A stretch of 64,000 nucleotides of DNA from Streptomyces umbrinus (GTDB taxonomy: Bacteria; Actinomycetota; Actinomycetes; Streptomycetales; Streptomycetaceae), in the NCBI RefSeq assembly GCF_030817415.1, contig NZ_JAUSZI010000002.1, positions 9,771,501-9,835,500 on the forward strand. Reading direction: 5' to 3'. Numbering within the stretch: position 1 is the first letter of the stretch; each line of letters opens with the position of its first letter. Under the pieces are notes generated by a model. It was given only the letters and a program-made list of their open reading frames with translations, had not been told where the DNA came from and did not search any database. Position numbers and translations under genes: made by a program. Positions 17,336 through 25,254 of this stretch are shown one piece after another.

Positions 17336-18781
17336 TTACTGGGCCGGGATCACCGCCGCCGCCATCAGGCGCACGCCCACTCGGATGCGTGTCGGGGGGA
17401 CGTGGGCGTATCCGAGTACCAGGCGCACCACGTCGTCCTCCGTCGGAGCGCGTGTGTAGGCCGTGAGGGGGCGGAGGGCGATGCCTGCCGCGGCCGTTCG
17501 GGTCAGGAAGCGGTCCTGTGGTCCGTAGCGGTCGGGCAGGGACGCGATGACGTGGAGGCCGGCGGCGATGCCGGAGATCTCCGCGCCGGGGAAGTGGTCC
17601 TCCAGGGCCGCGACGAGCGTGTCGCGGCGCTCCTTGTACGCGCGCTGGCAGCGGCGGAGTTGGCGGTCGTAGTCGCCGCGTTCCACGAAGCGGGCGAGCA
17701 GCGCCTGGTCGACGACGGGATTGCCGAGGTCCATCGTGCGCTTGCGCTCGACGACCTCCTCGGCCAGCGCCTCCGGCACCAGCAGCCAGCCGAGCCGCAG
17801 CCCCGGTGCCAGGGACTTGCTGACCGACCCCGTGTACGCGACGCGCTCCGGATCGAGTCCCTGAAGGGCGCCCACCGGGGCCCGGTCGTACCGGAAGTCC
17901 CCGTCGTAGTCGTCCTCCACGACGAGCCCGTCCACGGCGCGTGCCCAGTCGAGAAGTTCGGTGCGGCGCCGAGCCGAGTACGCGATCCCCGACGGGAACT
18001 GGTGCGCCGGCGTCGTCACCACCGCCCGTACGCCCGACGCCCGGAGCGGCCCGGTGGCCAGCCCTTCGTCGTCCAGGGGCAGCGGTACGGTGCCGATGCC
18101 CGCCGACGCGTACAGGGTGCCGTGCTCGGGGCTCGCGGGATCCTCCACACCGACGGTGCGCACCCCGCGCGCGTGGAGGACGAATCCGAGCAGTGTCATC
18201 GCCTGCGCCACACCGGAGACGACCATCACCCGCTCCGGATCCGCGACCACGCCCCGGCGACGGGCCAGCAGCTCCGCGAGAGCCGTACGCAGCCGGGGCA
18301 GCCCACGCGGGTCCGGGTATCCCAGCGTGTGGTGCGGCAGTTCGGCGAGCACCCCGCGCTGCGCGGCCGACCAGGCAGCGCGCGGGAAGAGCGACAGATC
18401 GGGCGTGCCGGGCAGGAAGTCGGCCCGGGCGCCGGGGGAGCGGGGAGCGAGGTCCCGCGCGCGGGGGAGGGCGGCCCGGACGGCCCCGCCGACCCACGTC
18501 CCGGCACCCCGGTCGCTGCGCAGATAGCCCTCCGCGGTCAACTGCTCGTACGCCTCGGTGACCAGGCCCCGGGACACCCCGAGATCGGCGGCGAGTTCAC
18601 GGCTGGACGGCAGCCGGGTGCCGGACGCCAGCCGCCCCGAACGGACCGCCTCGCGCAGCGCGGCCTGCAGCGAACGGCCACGCGCGCGTGCCGGTGCCGA
18701 AGCGGCCGGCAGGAGCAGCTCCCACGCGGCGGCCCACTCCGCCTCTCCGGGCGTATCCGGATTGGTCCCCGATGACGTCAT
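17336..18781 (-). CDS. MocR/PdxR-type regulator (GntR HTH fused to class I aminotransferase domain)
   Basis: A 481-residue protein. The N-terminal GntR winged HTH covers about residues 35-100 (LREAVRSGRLASGTRLPSSR, SRGLVTEAYEQLTAEGYL). A fold-type I aminotransferase-like domain follows, with MVVSGVAQAMTLLG, VVEDDYDGDFRYD and the PLP lysine in TGSVSKSLAPGLRLGW. Such proteins bind DNA and sense PLP or an amine. It is divergent from an EamA-type exporter across only 41 bp, so it probably controls that transporter; MocR-EamA pairs are common. Confidence 0.93.
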   Translation of the reverse strand: MTSSGTNPDTPGEAEWAAAWELLLPAASAPARARGRSLQAALREAVRSGRLASGTRLPSSRELAADLGVSRGLVTEAYEQLTAEGYLRSDRGAGTWVGGAVRAALPRARDLAPRSPGARADFLPGTPDLSLFPRAAWSAAQRGVLAELPHHTLGYPDPRGLPRLRTALAELLARRRGVVADPERVMVVSGVAQAMTLLGFVLHARGVRTVGVEDPASPEHGTLYASAGIGTVPLPLDDEGLATGPLRASGVRAVVTTPAHQFPSGIAYSARRRTELLDWARAVDGLVVEDDYDGDFRYDRAPVGALQGLDPERVAYTGSVSKSLAPGLRLGWLLVPEALAEEVVERKRTMDLGNPVVDQALLARFVERGDYDRQLRRCQRAYKERRDTLVAALEDHFPGAEISGIAAGLHVIASLPDRYGPQDRFLTRTAAAGIALRPLTAYTRAPTEDDVVRLVLGYAHVPPTRIRVGVRLMAAAVIPAQ

Positions 18782-18822
18782 GGAAGTGGACCTTAAACCG
18801 GGCCGCCGCCCTTCATAGCGTC

Positions 18823-19998
18823 ATGGGCATGAACGCCACCACCACCCGCGGGGCTCTGCTCGCCGCCCTCGCCTGCGTCCTCGTCGGAGGCTCCTTCACC
18901 GCCAACAGCGTCCTGGGCCACTACCCGTACGCGGGCGGCCAGTTCGTCCGCTACGGCCTCGCCTGTCTGCTGCTCCTGCCCCTGGTCGGCCGGGGCGGCG
19001 CGGCACTCCTGCGCACCCTGACGCCGGCCCAGTGGACCCGGCTCGCGCTGCTCGCGGCCGTCGGCATGGTCGGGTTCAACCTCGCCGTGATCGCGGCCGA
19101 ACGGACCGCGGAACCCGCGGTACCGGGTGTCTTCGTAGGCTGTGCCCCGGTCGTCGTGGCCGTTCTCGTACCTCTCCTGGAGGGCCGTCGGCCCCAACGG
19201 ATCGTCCTGTACGGGGCGTTGCTGGTGGCCTGCGGTGCCTTCGCCGTCCAGGGGTGGGGACGCGCCGACGGAGCCGGAATCGCCTTCTCCTTGTGCGCGC
19301 TCGTGGGGGAGGTCGGCTTCGCGGTGCTCGCCGTGCCCGTGCTGCGGCCGCTCGGGCCGCGGCTGCTGTCCGCCACCGTGTGCGGAGTCGCGGCCCTCGA
19401 GTCGGCGGTGGCCGGGGTGATCGTCGACGGCCGCGCCTGGCTGCGGATGCCCGACACCACCGAGACCGCCGCCCTGCTGTGGCAGGCGGCGATCGTCACG
19501 GTCATCGGCTTCGTCTGCTGGTACATGGGCATGCAGCGCATCGGCGCGGAGCGCGCCACGCTCTTCTCCGGGCTCATCCCCGTCGCGGCGGCCTGCACGG
19601 CCCCGCTCGTCGGAACGGGCTCCTACGGGCTGCCCCAGGCCGTCGGCAGCGCCCTTGTCGGTGCCGGAGTGGCCCTGGGATCAGGCGCGTTGAGCCGCCG
19701 GACGCGAGTAAGGTCAGCGGCTGCCGTCCAGGACGACCCGGGCGACCAGCGCCGGATCGTCGTTCATCGGGACGTGCCCACAGCCGGGCAGCCGCACCAG
19801 CCGGGCCCGCGGAATGACCTGCTTGGCCCGGATCCCCTGGCGGCGCACCAGAATCCGGTCCCTGGTGCCCCACGCGACGGTGACGGGAAGTCCGGGGACG
19901 TCGTCGGAGAACTGCACCGAGCCACCGGCCCTGAGCGTCTCGGTGAAGCCCTGGGCATTGGCCAGCGCGAGGGTCTCGGCGACGACCGCCTCGGGTGA
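18823..19998 (+). CDS. EamA/DMT-family transporter with an abnormal C-terminal tail
   Basis: About ten hydrophobic segments make up a drug/metabolite transporter of the EamA type (GALLAALACVLVGGSFTANS at the start; VIGFVCWYMGMQRIGAERAT near the end), probably an exporter in the inner membrane. The transporter part ends near residue 300 (GAGVALGSGALSRR). The frame then continues 90 more residues, antisense to the hydrolase gene on the other strand, in hydrophilic sequence without family resemblance. A normal stop seems to have been lost, or the frame changed near 19700. ATG 18823 (MGMN) and ATG 18829 are both possible. The MocR gene is divergent. Confidence 0.85.
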   Translation: MGMNATTTRGALLAALACVLVGGSFTANSVLGHYPYAGGQFVRYGLACLLLLPLVGRGGAALLRTLTPAQWTRLALLAAVGMVGFNLAVIAAERTAEPAVPGVFVGCAPVVVAVLVPLLEGRRPQRIVLYGALLVACGAFAVQGWGRADGAGIAFSLCALVGEVGFAVLAVPVLRPLGPRLLSATVCGVAALESAVAGVIVDGRAWLRMPDTTETAALLWQAAIVTVIGFVCWYMGMQRIGAERATLFSGLIPVAAACTAPLVGTGSYGLPQAVGSALVGAGVALGSGALSRRTRVRSAAAVQDDPGDQRRIVVHRDVPTAGQPHQPGPRNDLLGPDPLAAHQNPVPGAPRDGDGKSGDVVGELHRATGPERLGEALGIGQREGLGDDRLG

Positions 19999-20544
19999 AC
20001 GGCGGCCCGGGCGCGCGTAGATGCTGCTGGTCAGCACGGTGCGGCCCGCCGCCGACCGGGACAGGCGCTCGACCATCGGCAGCGGCATGCTCCGCGCGGC
20101 CGCCCGCATCGCCTGCAGCAGACCGAACGCGTACCGCCGCTCGACGGGGGACCAGAACCCGGCGGGCGACAGCGCCGTGACGGACCGTACGAGCTTCTCG
20201 CGGCCCAGCTCCAGGGCGAGCAGCCCGCCCAGGGAGTTGCCCGCCACATGCGGCCGGTCGAGTTCCAGCGCCTCGCACAGCCCGCTGAGCGCAGCGTTCA
20301 TCGTCGGCAGGTCGTGGGCGAGTCCGTCCGGCAGCGCGGGCGACTCGCCGAAGCCGGGCAGGTCCACCGCGATCACGTCGCGCTCGGCCGCCAGGATGTC
20401 GACGACCGGGTCCCAGGCCTGCCGGTGGTGGCCTATCCCGTGCAGCAGCAGGAGCGGTTCGCCGCTGCCCACGCGCGCGTACGCGAGGGTCACGGTCCGC
20501 GGGCCACGCGGAGAGGGGACGCTGAAGGAGACCGTGGCGGACAT
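19714..20544 (-). CDS. Alpha/beta hydrolase
   Basis: A 276-residue alpha/beta-hydrolase fold protein: LLLLHGIGHHRQAWDPV is the oxyanion region, GNSLGG holds the nucleophile Ser104, and GCGHVPMNDDP carries the catalytic His near the C-terminus. DLPGFGESP is also typical. It lacks a signal peptide and the substrate is unknown. Its 3' end overlaps the over-long tail of the EamA gene on the opposite strand by 285 bp. It is divergent from an ECF41-type sigma factor gene, which may regulate it. Confidence 0.9.
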   Translation of the reverse strand: MSATVSFSVPSPRGPRTVTLAYARVGSGEPLLLLHGIGHHRQAWDPVVDILAAERDVIAVDLPGFGESPALPDGLAHDLPTMNAALSGLCEALELDRPHVAGNSLGGLLALELGREKLVRSVTALSPAGFWSPVERRYAFGLLQAMRAAARSMPLPMVERLSRSAAGRTVLTSSIYARPGRRSPEAVVAETLALANAQGFTETLRAGGSVQFSDDVPGLPVTVAWGTRDRILVRRQGIRAKQVIPRARLVRLPGCGHVPMNDDPALVARVVLDGSR

Positions 20545-20598
20545 GGAGCTGCTCCTCGTCTGGTGACCGGCTGACTCCTAGACACCTTGTCAGCAATT

Positions 20599-20639
20599 GC
20601 TACCCGCGGGTAGCCCCCGGAGGTCTTCAACCTCCGGGG
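20599..20639. promoter_or_regulatory. Two adjacent perfect inverted repeats in a divergent promoter region
   Basis: GCTACCCGCGGGTAGC (20599-20614) is a perfect 16-bp palindrome. It is followed directly by a hairpin with 10-bp arms and a 5-nt loop (20615-20639). A third short repeat, ACCCGA-CACG-TCGGGT, lies at 20733-20748 just before the sigma factor start. They may be operators or attenuating hairpins. Confidence 0.5.
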
Positions 20640-20760
20640 CGTACGGTCCTCGACGCCCTCCGCGTACCTCCTGGCCGGGTCCCGTACGCAGGGCCGGAGT
20701 GTGCGGGACCACCCGTTATTCGCCTGGACATGACCCGACACGTCGGGTTGGGATGGTGCC

Positions 20761-21645
20761 GTGGCTACCGACACCGTGACCGAGGTATTCGAAGAACACC
20801 GGCCCGTCCTGACGGGCGTCGCCTATCGCATGCTCGGCCGGGTGGCCGACGCCGAGGACGTGGTCCAGGAGGCATGGCTGCGCTGGTCCGGCGCCGACCG
20901 CTCCGACGTACGCGAACCGCGCGGATATCTGGTGCGCGTCACGACACGGCTCGCCATCGACCGGCTACGGCTCGCCCAGTCCCGCAAGGAGGCCTACGTA
21001 GGGCCCTGGTTGCCCGAGCCGTACGTCACCGACTTCGGGGCCACTGTGCCCGACACGGCGGAGCGGGCGGTGCTCGCCGACTCCGTCTCCCTGGCCGTTC
21101 TCGTCGTCCTGGAGTCCCTGTCGCCGCTGGAACGCGCGGTGTTCGTGCTCCGGGAGGCCTTCGGTTATCCGTACGCGGACATCGCGGTCACGCTCGACCG
21201 CAGCGAGTCCGCGGTGCGGCAGCTCGCCGGGCGGGCCCGTCGGCACGTCGAGGAGAAGCGGCCGCGCTACGAGGTCGACCCCGCCGAGCAGCGCGATCTC
21301 ACCGAACGGTTTCTCGCCGCCGCGACGGAGGGCGATATCGAGGGGTTGATGTCCCTACTGGCCCCCGACGTACGCCTGGTGGGCGACAGTGGCGGCCTGG
21401 CCCAGGCGCCGCTGCGGGTCCTGGAGTCGGCCGACAAGGTGGGCCGATTCATCGCCGGAATCTCACGGAAGGGCGTTGCGGAAGCATCGTTCCGCTTCCT
21501 GGAGGTCAACGGCGGACCGGCGCTCCTGGTGCTGTCCGACGACAAGCCCGACAGTGTCCTCCAGCTGGACGTCGTGAACGGCCGGATCCAGTGCGTCTAC
21601 ATCATCCGCAACCCTGAGAAGCTGCTGTCGCTCGCCGTCGACTGA
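20761..21645 (+). CDS. ECF41-type RNA polymerase sigma factor (SigJ-like) with SnoaL C-terminal domain
   Basis: A 294-residue sigma factor starting at GTG 20761, after GGGATGG. The sigma-2 region is AYRMLGRVADAEDVVQEAWL and the sigma-4 region is LSPLERAVFVLREAFGYPYA with RSESAVRQLAGRARR. A fused SnoaL-like domain of about 120 residues follows, ending NPEKL, a motif of the ECF41 group, whose C-terminal domain controls activity in place of an anti-sigma factor. The divergent alpha/beta hydrolase is a candidate target. I found no clear ECF41-type TGTCACA promoter in the intergenic region. Confidence 0.92.
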   Translation: MATDTVTEVFEEHRPVLTGVAYRMLGRVADAEDVVQEAWLRWSGADRSDVREPRGYLVRVTTRLAIDRLRLAQSRKEAYVGPWLPEPYVTDFGATVPDTAERAVLADSVSLAVLVVLESLSPLERAVFVLREAFGYPYADIAVTLDRSESAVRQLAGRARRHVEEKRPRYEVDPAEQRDLTERFLAAATEGDIEGLMSLLAPDVRLVGDSGGLAQAPLRVLESADKVGRFIAGISRKGVAEASFRFLEVNGGPALLVLSDDKPDSVLQLDVVNGRIQCVYIIRNPEKLLSLAVD

Positions 21646-21663
21646 CACGCTCCGCCCGGCCCG

Positions 21664-21688
21664 AGCCCCCGTCCACCAGGCGGGGGCT
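21664..21688. terminator. Terminator hairpin after the sigma factor gene
   Basis: AGCCCCCG and CGGGGGCT form a perfect 8-bp stem with a 9-nt loop, followed by TTTGCCTTTG. Confidence 0.85.
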
Positions 21689-21777
21689 TTGCCTTTGTGT
21701 CACCGATACGGCGCATCGCGAACACCGTATGAACGCTCTGTGTAAACACATCTGTGCGAGCTGTAACGGATCGAGGA

Positions 21778-21791
21778 TTGGTCTTGACCAA
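21778..21791. promoter_or_regulatory. Palindromic operator resembling a GntR/HutC (DasR dre-like) site
   Basis: TTGGTCTTGACCAA has perfect 6-bp arms around TT. DasR-type dre sites have the core TGGTCTAGACCA. It sits 98 bp upstream of the GTG start of a HutC-type GntR regulator, so autoregulation is the simplest reading; DasR control is an alternative. Confidence 0.6.
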
Positions 21792-21888
21792 GGGTTGAGG
21801 CCGCCATATGGTCGCAGGGATAGTGCAGGAACCTTTAATAAACAAGGGCGTTAAAAGCCGCCGGGACACGGCGATTGCGGAGGACACG

Positions 21889-22650
21889 GTGGGGACCACG
21901 CAGTTGGATACGGTGCCGGAGCCCAAGTACTGGCATCTCAAGACCGTGCTCAGCGAAGCACTGGACTCCGAGTTCTCGGTGGGCGAGATCCTGCCCAACG
22001 AGCGTGATCTCGCAGCCCGGTTCGGCGTCGCCAGGGCCACGCTCCGCCAGGCCCTGGAGCAGCTCGAACTGGAAGGCCGGCTCCAGCGCCGTCGCGGAGT
22101 CGGCACGACCGTGGCACCGCCGCGCATGGGCGTGGCCGTCGGCTCCGAGCAGCACACGTGGCCGGGCGCGGTCGGCGACGCCTGGCAGCTCGCGGACTGC
22201 GCGCTGGCGGTCCCGCCCTCGGCGGTGGCCAAGGCCCTGGAGACCGAACCCGACGAGCAGGTGCACATTGTGCGCCGCTCCCGGGTGACGCACGGTCAGC
22301 CCGTCGCCGCCGAACTGCTCTACATCCCCGCCGCCTCGGTGCCCGACCTCTCCGGCATCGACGCGCCCTCGGGAGCCGCACGCGCGCGTGGTGTACTGCG
22401 CGAGCTCCAGCGCCTCGGCCTGGAGAGCCAGGACCGCTCCGTGGAGCTGGGCTCGGCCCGCGCGGACGACGCCAAGGAACTCGACCGGCTCCCCGGCGCG
22501 CCCGTCCTCGTCGTCACGACCCGCTTTGTCGCCGAGGGAGGCACGGCGGCGGTCTCCGTCGCCACATACCGCGCCGACACCTGCCGGCTGACGTTCGGCG
22601 ACGCCGGCGGCGTGGAGATCCACCACGACCCGGAGCGCCGCGCCTCCTGA
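21889..22650 (+). CDS. GntR-family (HutC-type) transcriptional regulator
   Basis: A 253-residue regulator from GTG 21889, which has GGAGGA 4 bp upstream; the in-frame ATG 21808 would add a less typical leader containing a TTA codon. The winged HTH is PKYWHLKTVLSEALDSEF through VARATLRQALEQLELEGRLQ. The C-terminal half is a UTRA ligand-binding domain (HIVRRSRVTHGQPVAAELLY; AVSVATYRADTCRLTF), as in DasR and other sugar-phosphate-sensing regulators. The convergent neighbour is a ROK regulator, which also suggests carbohydrate control. A dre-like palindrome lies in its promoter. Confidence 0.92.
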   Translation: MGTTQLDTVPEPKYWHLKTVLSEALDSEFSVGEILPNERDLAARFGVARATLRQALEQLELEGRLQRRRGVGTTVAPPRMGVAVGSEQHTWPGAVGDAWQLADCALAVPPSAVAKALETEPDEQVHIVRRSRVTHGQPVAAELLYIPAASVPDLSGIDAPSGAARARGVLRELQRLGLESQDRSVELGSARADDAKELDRLPGAPVLVVTTRFVAEGGTAAVSVATYRADTCRLTFGDAGGVEIHHDPERRAS

Positions 22651-22665
22651 CGATCCGCCGCTCGT

Positions 22666-22702
22666 ACGCGTCGCGCCCCGGGACTCCGGGGTCGCGACGC
22701 GT
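22666..22702. terminator. Hairpin between convergent GntR and ROK genes
   Basis: ACGCGTCGCGCCCCGG pairs with CCGGGGTCGCGACGCGT with one bulge and a 4-nt loop. It is placed to terminate both convergent genes. Confidence 0.8.
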
Positions 22703-22720
22703 TCCGCGTTCCGGAGTCCT

Positions 22721-23878
22721 TCAGCGGCGTGCCGTCACGGTGCCCTCCACCGCGAACAGCTGCTCCTCCACATGGTCGAGCGCCAGCCGCAGCGCGCCCG
22801 TCGCCACCGCTGCCTCGCCCAGGAGTGACAGCGTCACGCGGGGCGGCCGCAGACAGTAGCGGGCCAGCTCCTTGCGCAGCGGCTCCAGTACGCCGTCGAT
22901 GCCCGCCGCCCAGCCGCCGATCACCACGAGCTCGGGATCGAGCGCCAGAACGAGCGCGGCCACGTCGTGGACCAGACGCTGGATGAAGCGGTCGACGGCC
23001 GCCAGGGCCCGTTCGTCGCCCTCACGCGCGTGGGTGAACACTTCCGCGACGGCCTGCTCGTCGAGGGGATGCAGCGGCTCGTCCGTCGTGGACAGCAGCG
23101 TTTCCGGAGTGACCTCGCGGCCCAGCAGGTGGAGCGCGCCGATCTCACCCGCCGCGCCCCCGTAGCCGCGGTGCAGCCGCCCGCCGATGAGGGAACCGGC
23201 GCCCGGGCTCAGTCCGGCCAGCACGAACACCATGTCGTCGGACTCGGTGCCCGCGCCCTTCCAGTGCTCGGCGACCGCCGCCGCGTTGGCGTCGTTCTCG
23301 ACCAGCACCGGACACTTGAAGGAACGGCGCAGCCGCTCACCCAGAGGAAGCCCCGTCCACTCCGGCAGCGCCGTACCGAGCCGTACGGTGCCGTCGGCCT
23401 CGACTATCCCGGGCGACGCCACGCCGACGGCACGCAGGGACCCCCGCGCGACCCCGGCGCGGCGCAGCAGCTCCGCGACGGCCGTACGCAGCCGGTCGAG
23501 CCGTTCGTCCGCCGACGCGGTCTCGCACACGTCCTTGGCGAGCGAGCCGAGGATCCTGCCGTCCAGGTCCGAGAGGAGCGCGGCCACGCGGTGCGGGCCG
23601 ATCTCCAGGCCCAGCAGATGGCCCGCCTCCGCCCGGAAGCGGAACCGGCGCGCGGGACGGCCCTGGCGCCGGGCAGCGCCCTCCTCGGCCGCCGTCTCGA
23701 CGACGAGCCCGCCCTCGATGAGCCCCTCGACGACACCCTCGACCGTGGGCCGGGACAGCCCGGTCACCCGGGTGATCTCGGTGAGCGTCGCGAACTCCGT
23801 GGCGCGCAGCGCGTGCAGCACCACCGCGGAATTGATCCTCCGCAGCAGAGAGGGATCCCCGCCGGTCAACCGCCCCAA
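22721..23878 (-). CDS. ROK-family transcriptional regulator
   Basis: A 385-residue protein with an N-terminal winged HTH (LRRINSAVVLHALRATEFAT; TGLSRPTVEGVVEGLIEGGL) and a ROK sugar-kinase-like domain (LGLEIGPHRVAALLSD, VGVASPGIV, VENDANAAAVAEHW). The GxCxCGxxGC zinc cluster normal in ROK kinases is absent after GAAGEIGALHLLG, so it is more likely a regulator than an active kinase. It is convergent with the GntR gene; the natural ligand is probably a sugar. Confidence 0.92.
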   Translation of the reverse strand: MGRLTGGDPSLLRRINSAVVLHALRATEFATLTEITRVTGLSRPTVEGVVEGLIEGGLVVETAAEEGAARRQGRPARRFRFRAEAGHLLGLEIGPHRVAALLSDLDGRILGSLAKDVCETASADERLDRLRTAVAELLRRAGVARGSLRAVGVASPGIVEADGTVRLGTALPEWTGLPLGERLRRSFKCPVLVENDANAAAVAEHWKGAGTESDDMVFVLAGLSPGAGSLIGGRLHRGYGGAAGEIGALHLLGREVTPETLLSTTDEPLHPLDEQAVAEVFTHAREGDERALAAVDRFIQRLVHDVAALVLALDPELVVIGGWAAGIDGVLEPLRKELARYCLRPPRVTLSLLGEAAVATGALRLALDHVEEQLFAVEGTVTARR

Positions 23879-23893
23879 CGTCCGTCCTCCCAG

Positions 23894-24125
23894 CTAGTGC
23901 GCGTGTTGGTTGGGCGGATCGTACTCGGCGCGGCGGCCTCCGGCGAGTGCCGGGGACCCCCTCCTTGCCCCGGGCCCGGATCCGCCGGGCGCCACGAACC
24001 CCGACCTGTACGCCGAGATCACCGCCTGTGCACGGTCCCGCACCCCCAGCCTCGCCGGTACGGCGCTGATGTGGGACTTCACCGCCTCGGCGCCGACGGC
24101 AGCCGCCCGGGCGATCTCGCGGTGA
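23894..24125 (-). pseudogene. Remnant of a LuxR/NarL-type response regulator
   Basis: The stretch IARAAAVGAEAVKSHISAV followed by ARLGVRDRAQAVISAYRSGF is the C-terminal HTH of a NarL-type response regulator. Sequence upstream, where the receiver domain should lie, does not continue it, and a proline replaces the usual leucine in SAVPARLG. Only about 50 meaningful residues remain. It is probably a decayed gene left between the ROK gene and the next gene. Confidence 0.65.
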
Positions 24126-24232
24126 CGGCGGGGTGGGCGGGGCCGCGCTCCTGGCCGGAGCCTGGAGTGTTCGCCGTCGGGACGCGTGAACCCGAGCACC
24201 CGAGCACACGTTGTCACCTGACGGGCCGCCAA

Positions 24233-24255
24233 GTGTCAGTGGTGACCGCTTTACT
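24233..24255 (+). promoter_or_regulatory. Weak PafBC-type promoter candidate
   Basis: GTGTCAGTG, an 8-bp spacer and TTTACT resemble the RecA-NDp promoter, but the second base of the -10 element is T where A is expected. ATG 24263 lies 7 nt after the -10, as in the better site at 15335-15357. Confidence 0.4.
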
Positions 24256-24262
24256 GGACTTC

Positions 24263-24709
24263 ATGACCACTGAGCGACACCTCGCCACGATCGACGAGCT
24301 GTGCGTCCGCGACTTCCCCGCGGCGGACGGCTGGTCGGACATCGGCGCGGGGGGACCCGGCTACCACCTGGTGGTGCTGGAGACGACGCACGGCTCGGGG
24401 ACGGGTGACCAGGGGGAGCGGACGGAGATCGCGCACCAGTTCATCGCCTACAGAGAGGGCGTCTCACAGCGGCTGAACGAGCGTTGGGGACAGGCGCACC
24501 CCACGAGCCTGGACGGTGTCTTCCTGCGCTCCGAGGACCCTGACGAGCAGATACCGAAGCCGTGGGCCTACCTCAGCGCCTACGTGAGATACGTGGACCT
24601 GTGGGAGGCCGACGGCACCGGGCGCTGGGTCGCCGTAGGGGTCTCGGAGCCGAGGGAGGGGCTGGAGTTCCAACTCTTCGCGCTGGTCACGGAGTTGGCC
24701 CCGCCGTGA
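24263..24709 (+). CDS. Hypothetical protein
   Basis: A 148-residue acidic, soluble protein starting MTTERHLATIDELCVRDFPA. I do not recognise a family. It has no signal peptide, membrane segment or cysteine cluster. Visible stretches include YHLVVLETTHGSG and FVLRSEDP-like FLRSEDPDEQIPKPW. Codon use is typical of the chromosome. The closeness of a promoter-like element (24233-24255) to the ATG suggests a leaderless message and perhaps DNA-damage induction. Confidence 0.7.
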   Translation: MTTERHLATIDELCVRDFPAADGWSDIGAGGPGYHLVVLETTHGSGTGDQGERTEIAHQFIAYREGVSQRLNERWGQAHPTSLDGVFLRSEDPDEQIPKPWAYLSAYVRYVDLWEADGTGRWVAVGVSEPREGLEFQLFALVTELAPP

Positions 24710-25254
24710 CCCGTCACGCCTGCGCGGCCTCCCGCAACCGGCCGAACTCCTCCGCCATCGTCGCCGCCGTCCAGTGCGCGTTCACACCACAAGGACTGCT
24801 CGTTGGGGAGCGTGTACGAGGTCGGTTTAACTCGATCGTATGAAGGTCGCCTTCTGGGCTTGTGAAGCCCTGGGCCGATCGGGGTAACGTCACGGTGCGA
24901 TCTGGGACGTCGAGTGCGGCGCCAGCGTGCGGGGCCCCTGCTCCACCAGCGAGATGGTTCAGGGCCTCCCCGTCGCCTGTGGCCACACTGACAGGCCAGG
25001 TCGTGAGGGACTCCGCCCACCTGGCTCGGACCACGGACAGGATCCGTGTCGCCGCCCAGGACGCGAAAGCGGACGACCAGTGCGCCCAACACCGTTCGGG
25101 GCGTGCGGCTGGTCGGGTTCATTCCTGCTCAGTCCCAAGGAACGGTTGGGCAGCACCCACACGTGCACCCGATCACCCCGCTTGCGGCCGTCCATGACGA
25201 CAGCCGGTACAAGACGGTCGCAGGCGGGGTCTCCAGATCGGCGGGTGAACCGCG
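24710..25254. other. Region without an intact gene; possible gene remnant
   Basis: On the minus strand 24716-24785 encodes VNAHWTAATMAEEFGRLR and then EAAQA with a stop, which looks like the C-terminus of a lost gene. The rest, to the purB stop, has no reading frame with convincing codon use. GC content dips near 24820-24850. A 20-bp stretch at 25098-25117 is repeated at 54376-54395. Confidence 0.5.

Noticed and set aside
20545..20760. ECF41-type promoter (TGTCACA with CGTC) in front of the sigma factor or the hydrolase
   Set aside because: I looked for both elements on both strands and found no pair at the right spacing.
25098..25117. 20-bp sequence identical to 54376-54395, as a sign of a shared mobile element
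   Set aside because: The match does not extend beyond 20 bp and is GC-rich; chance is possible, and no IS ends are seen around 25098.
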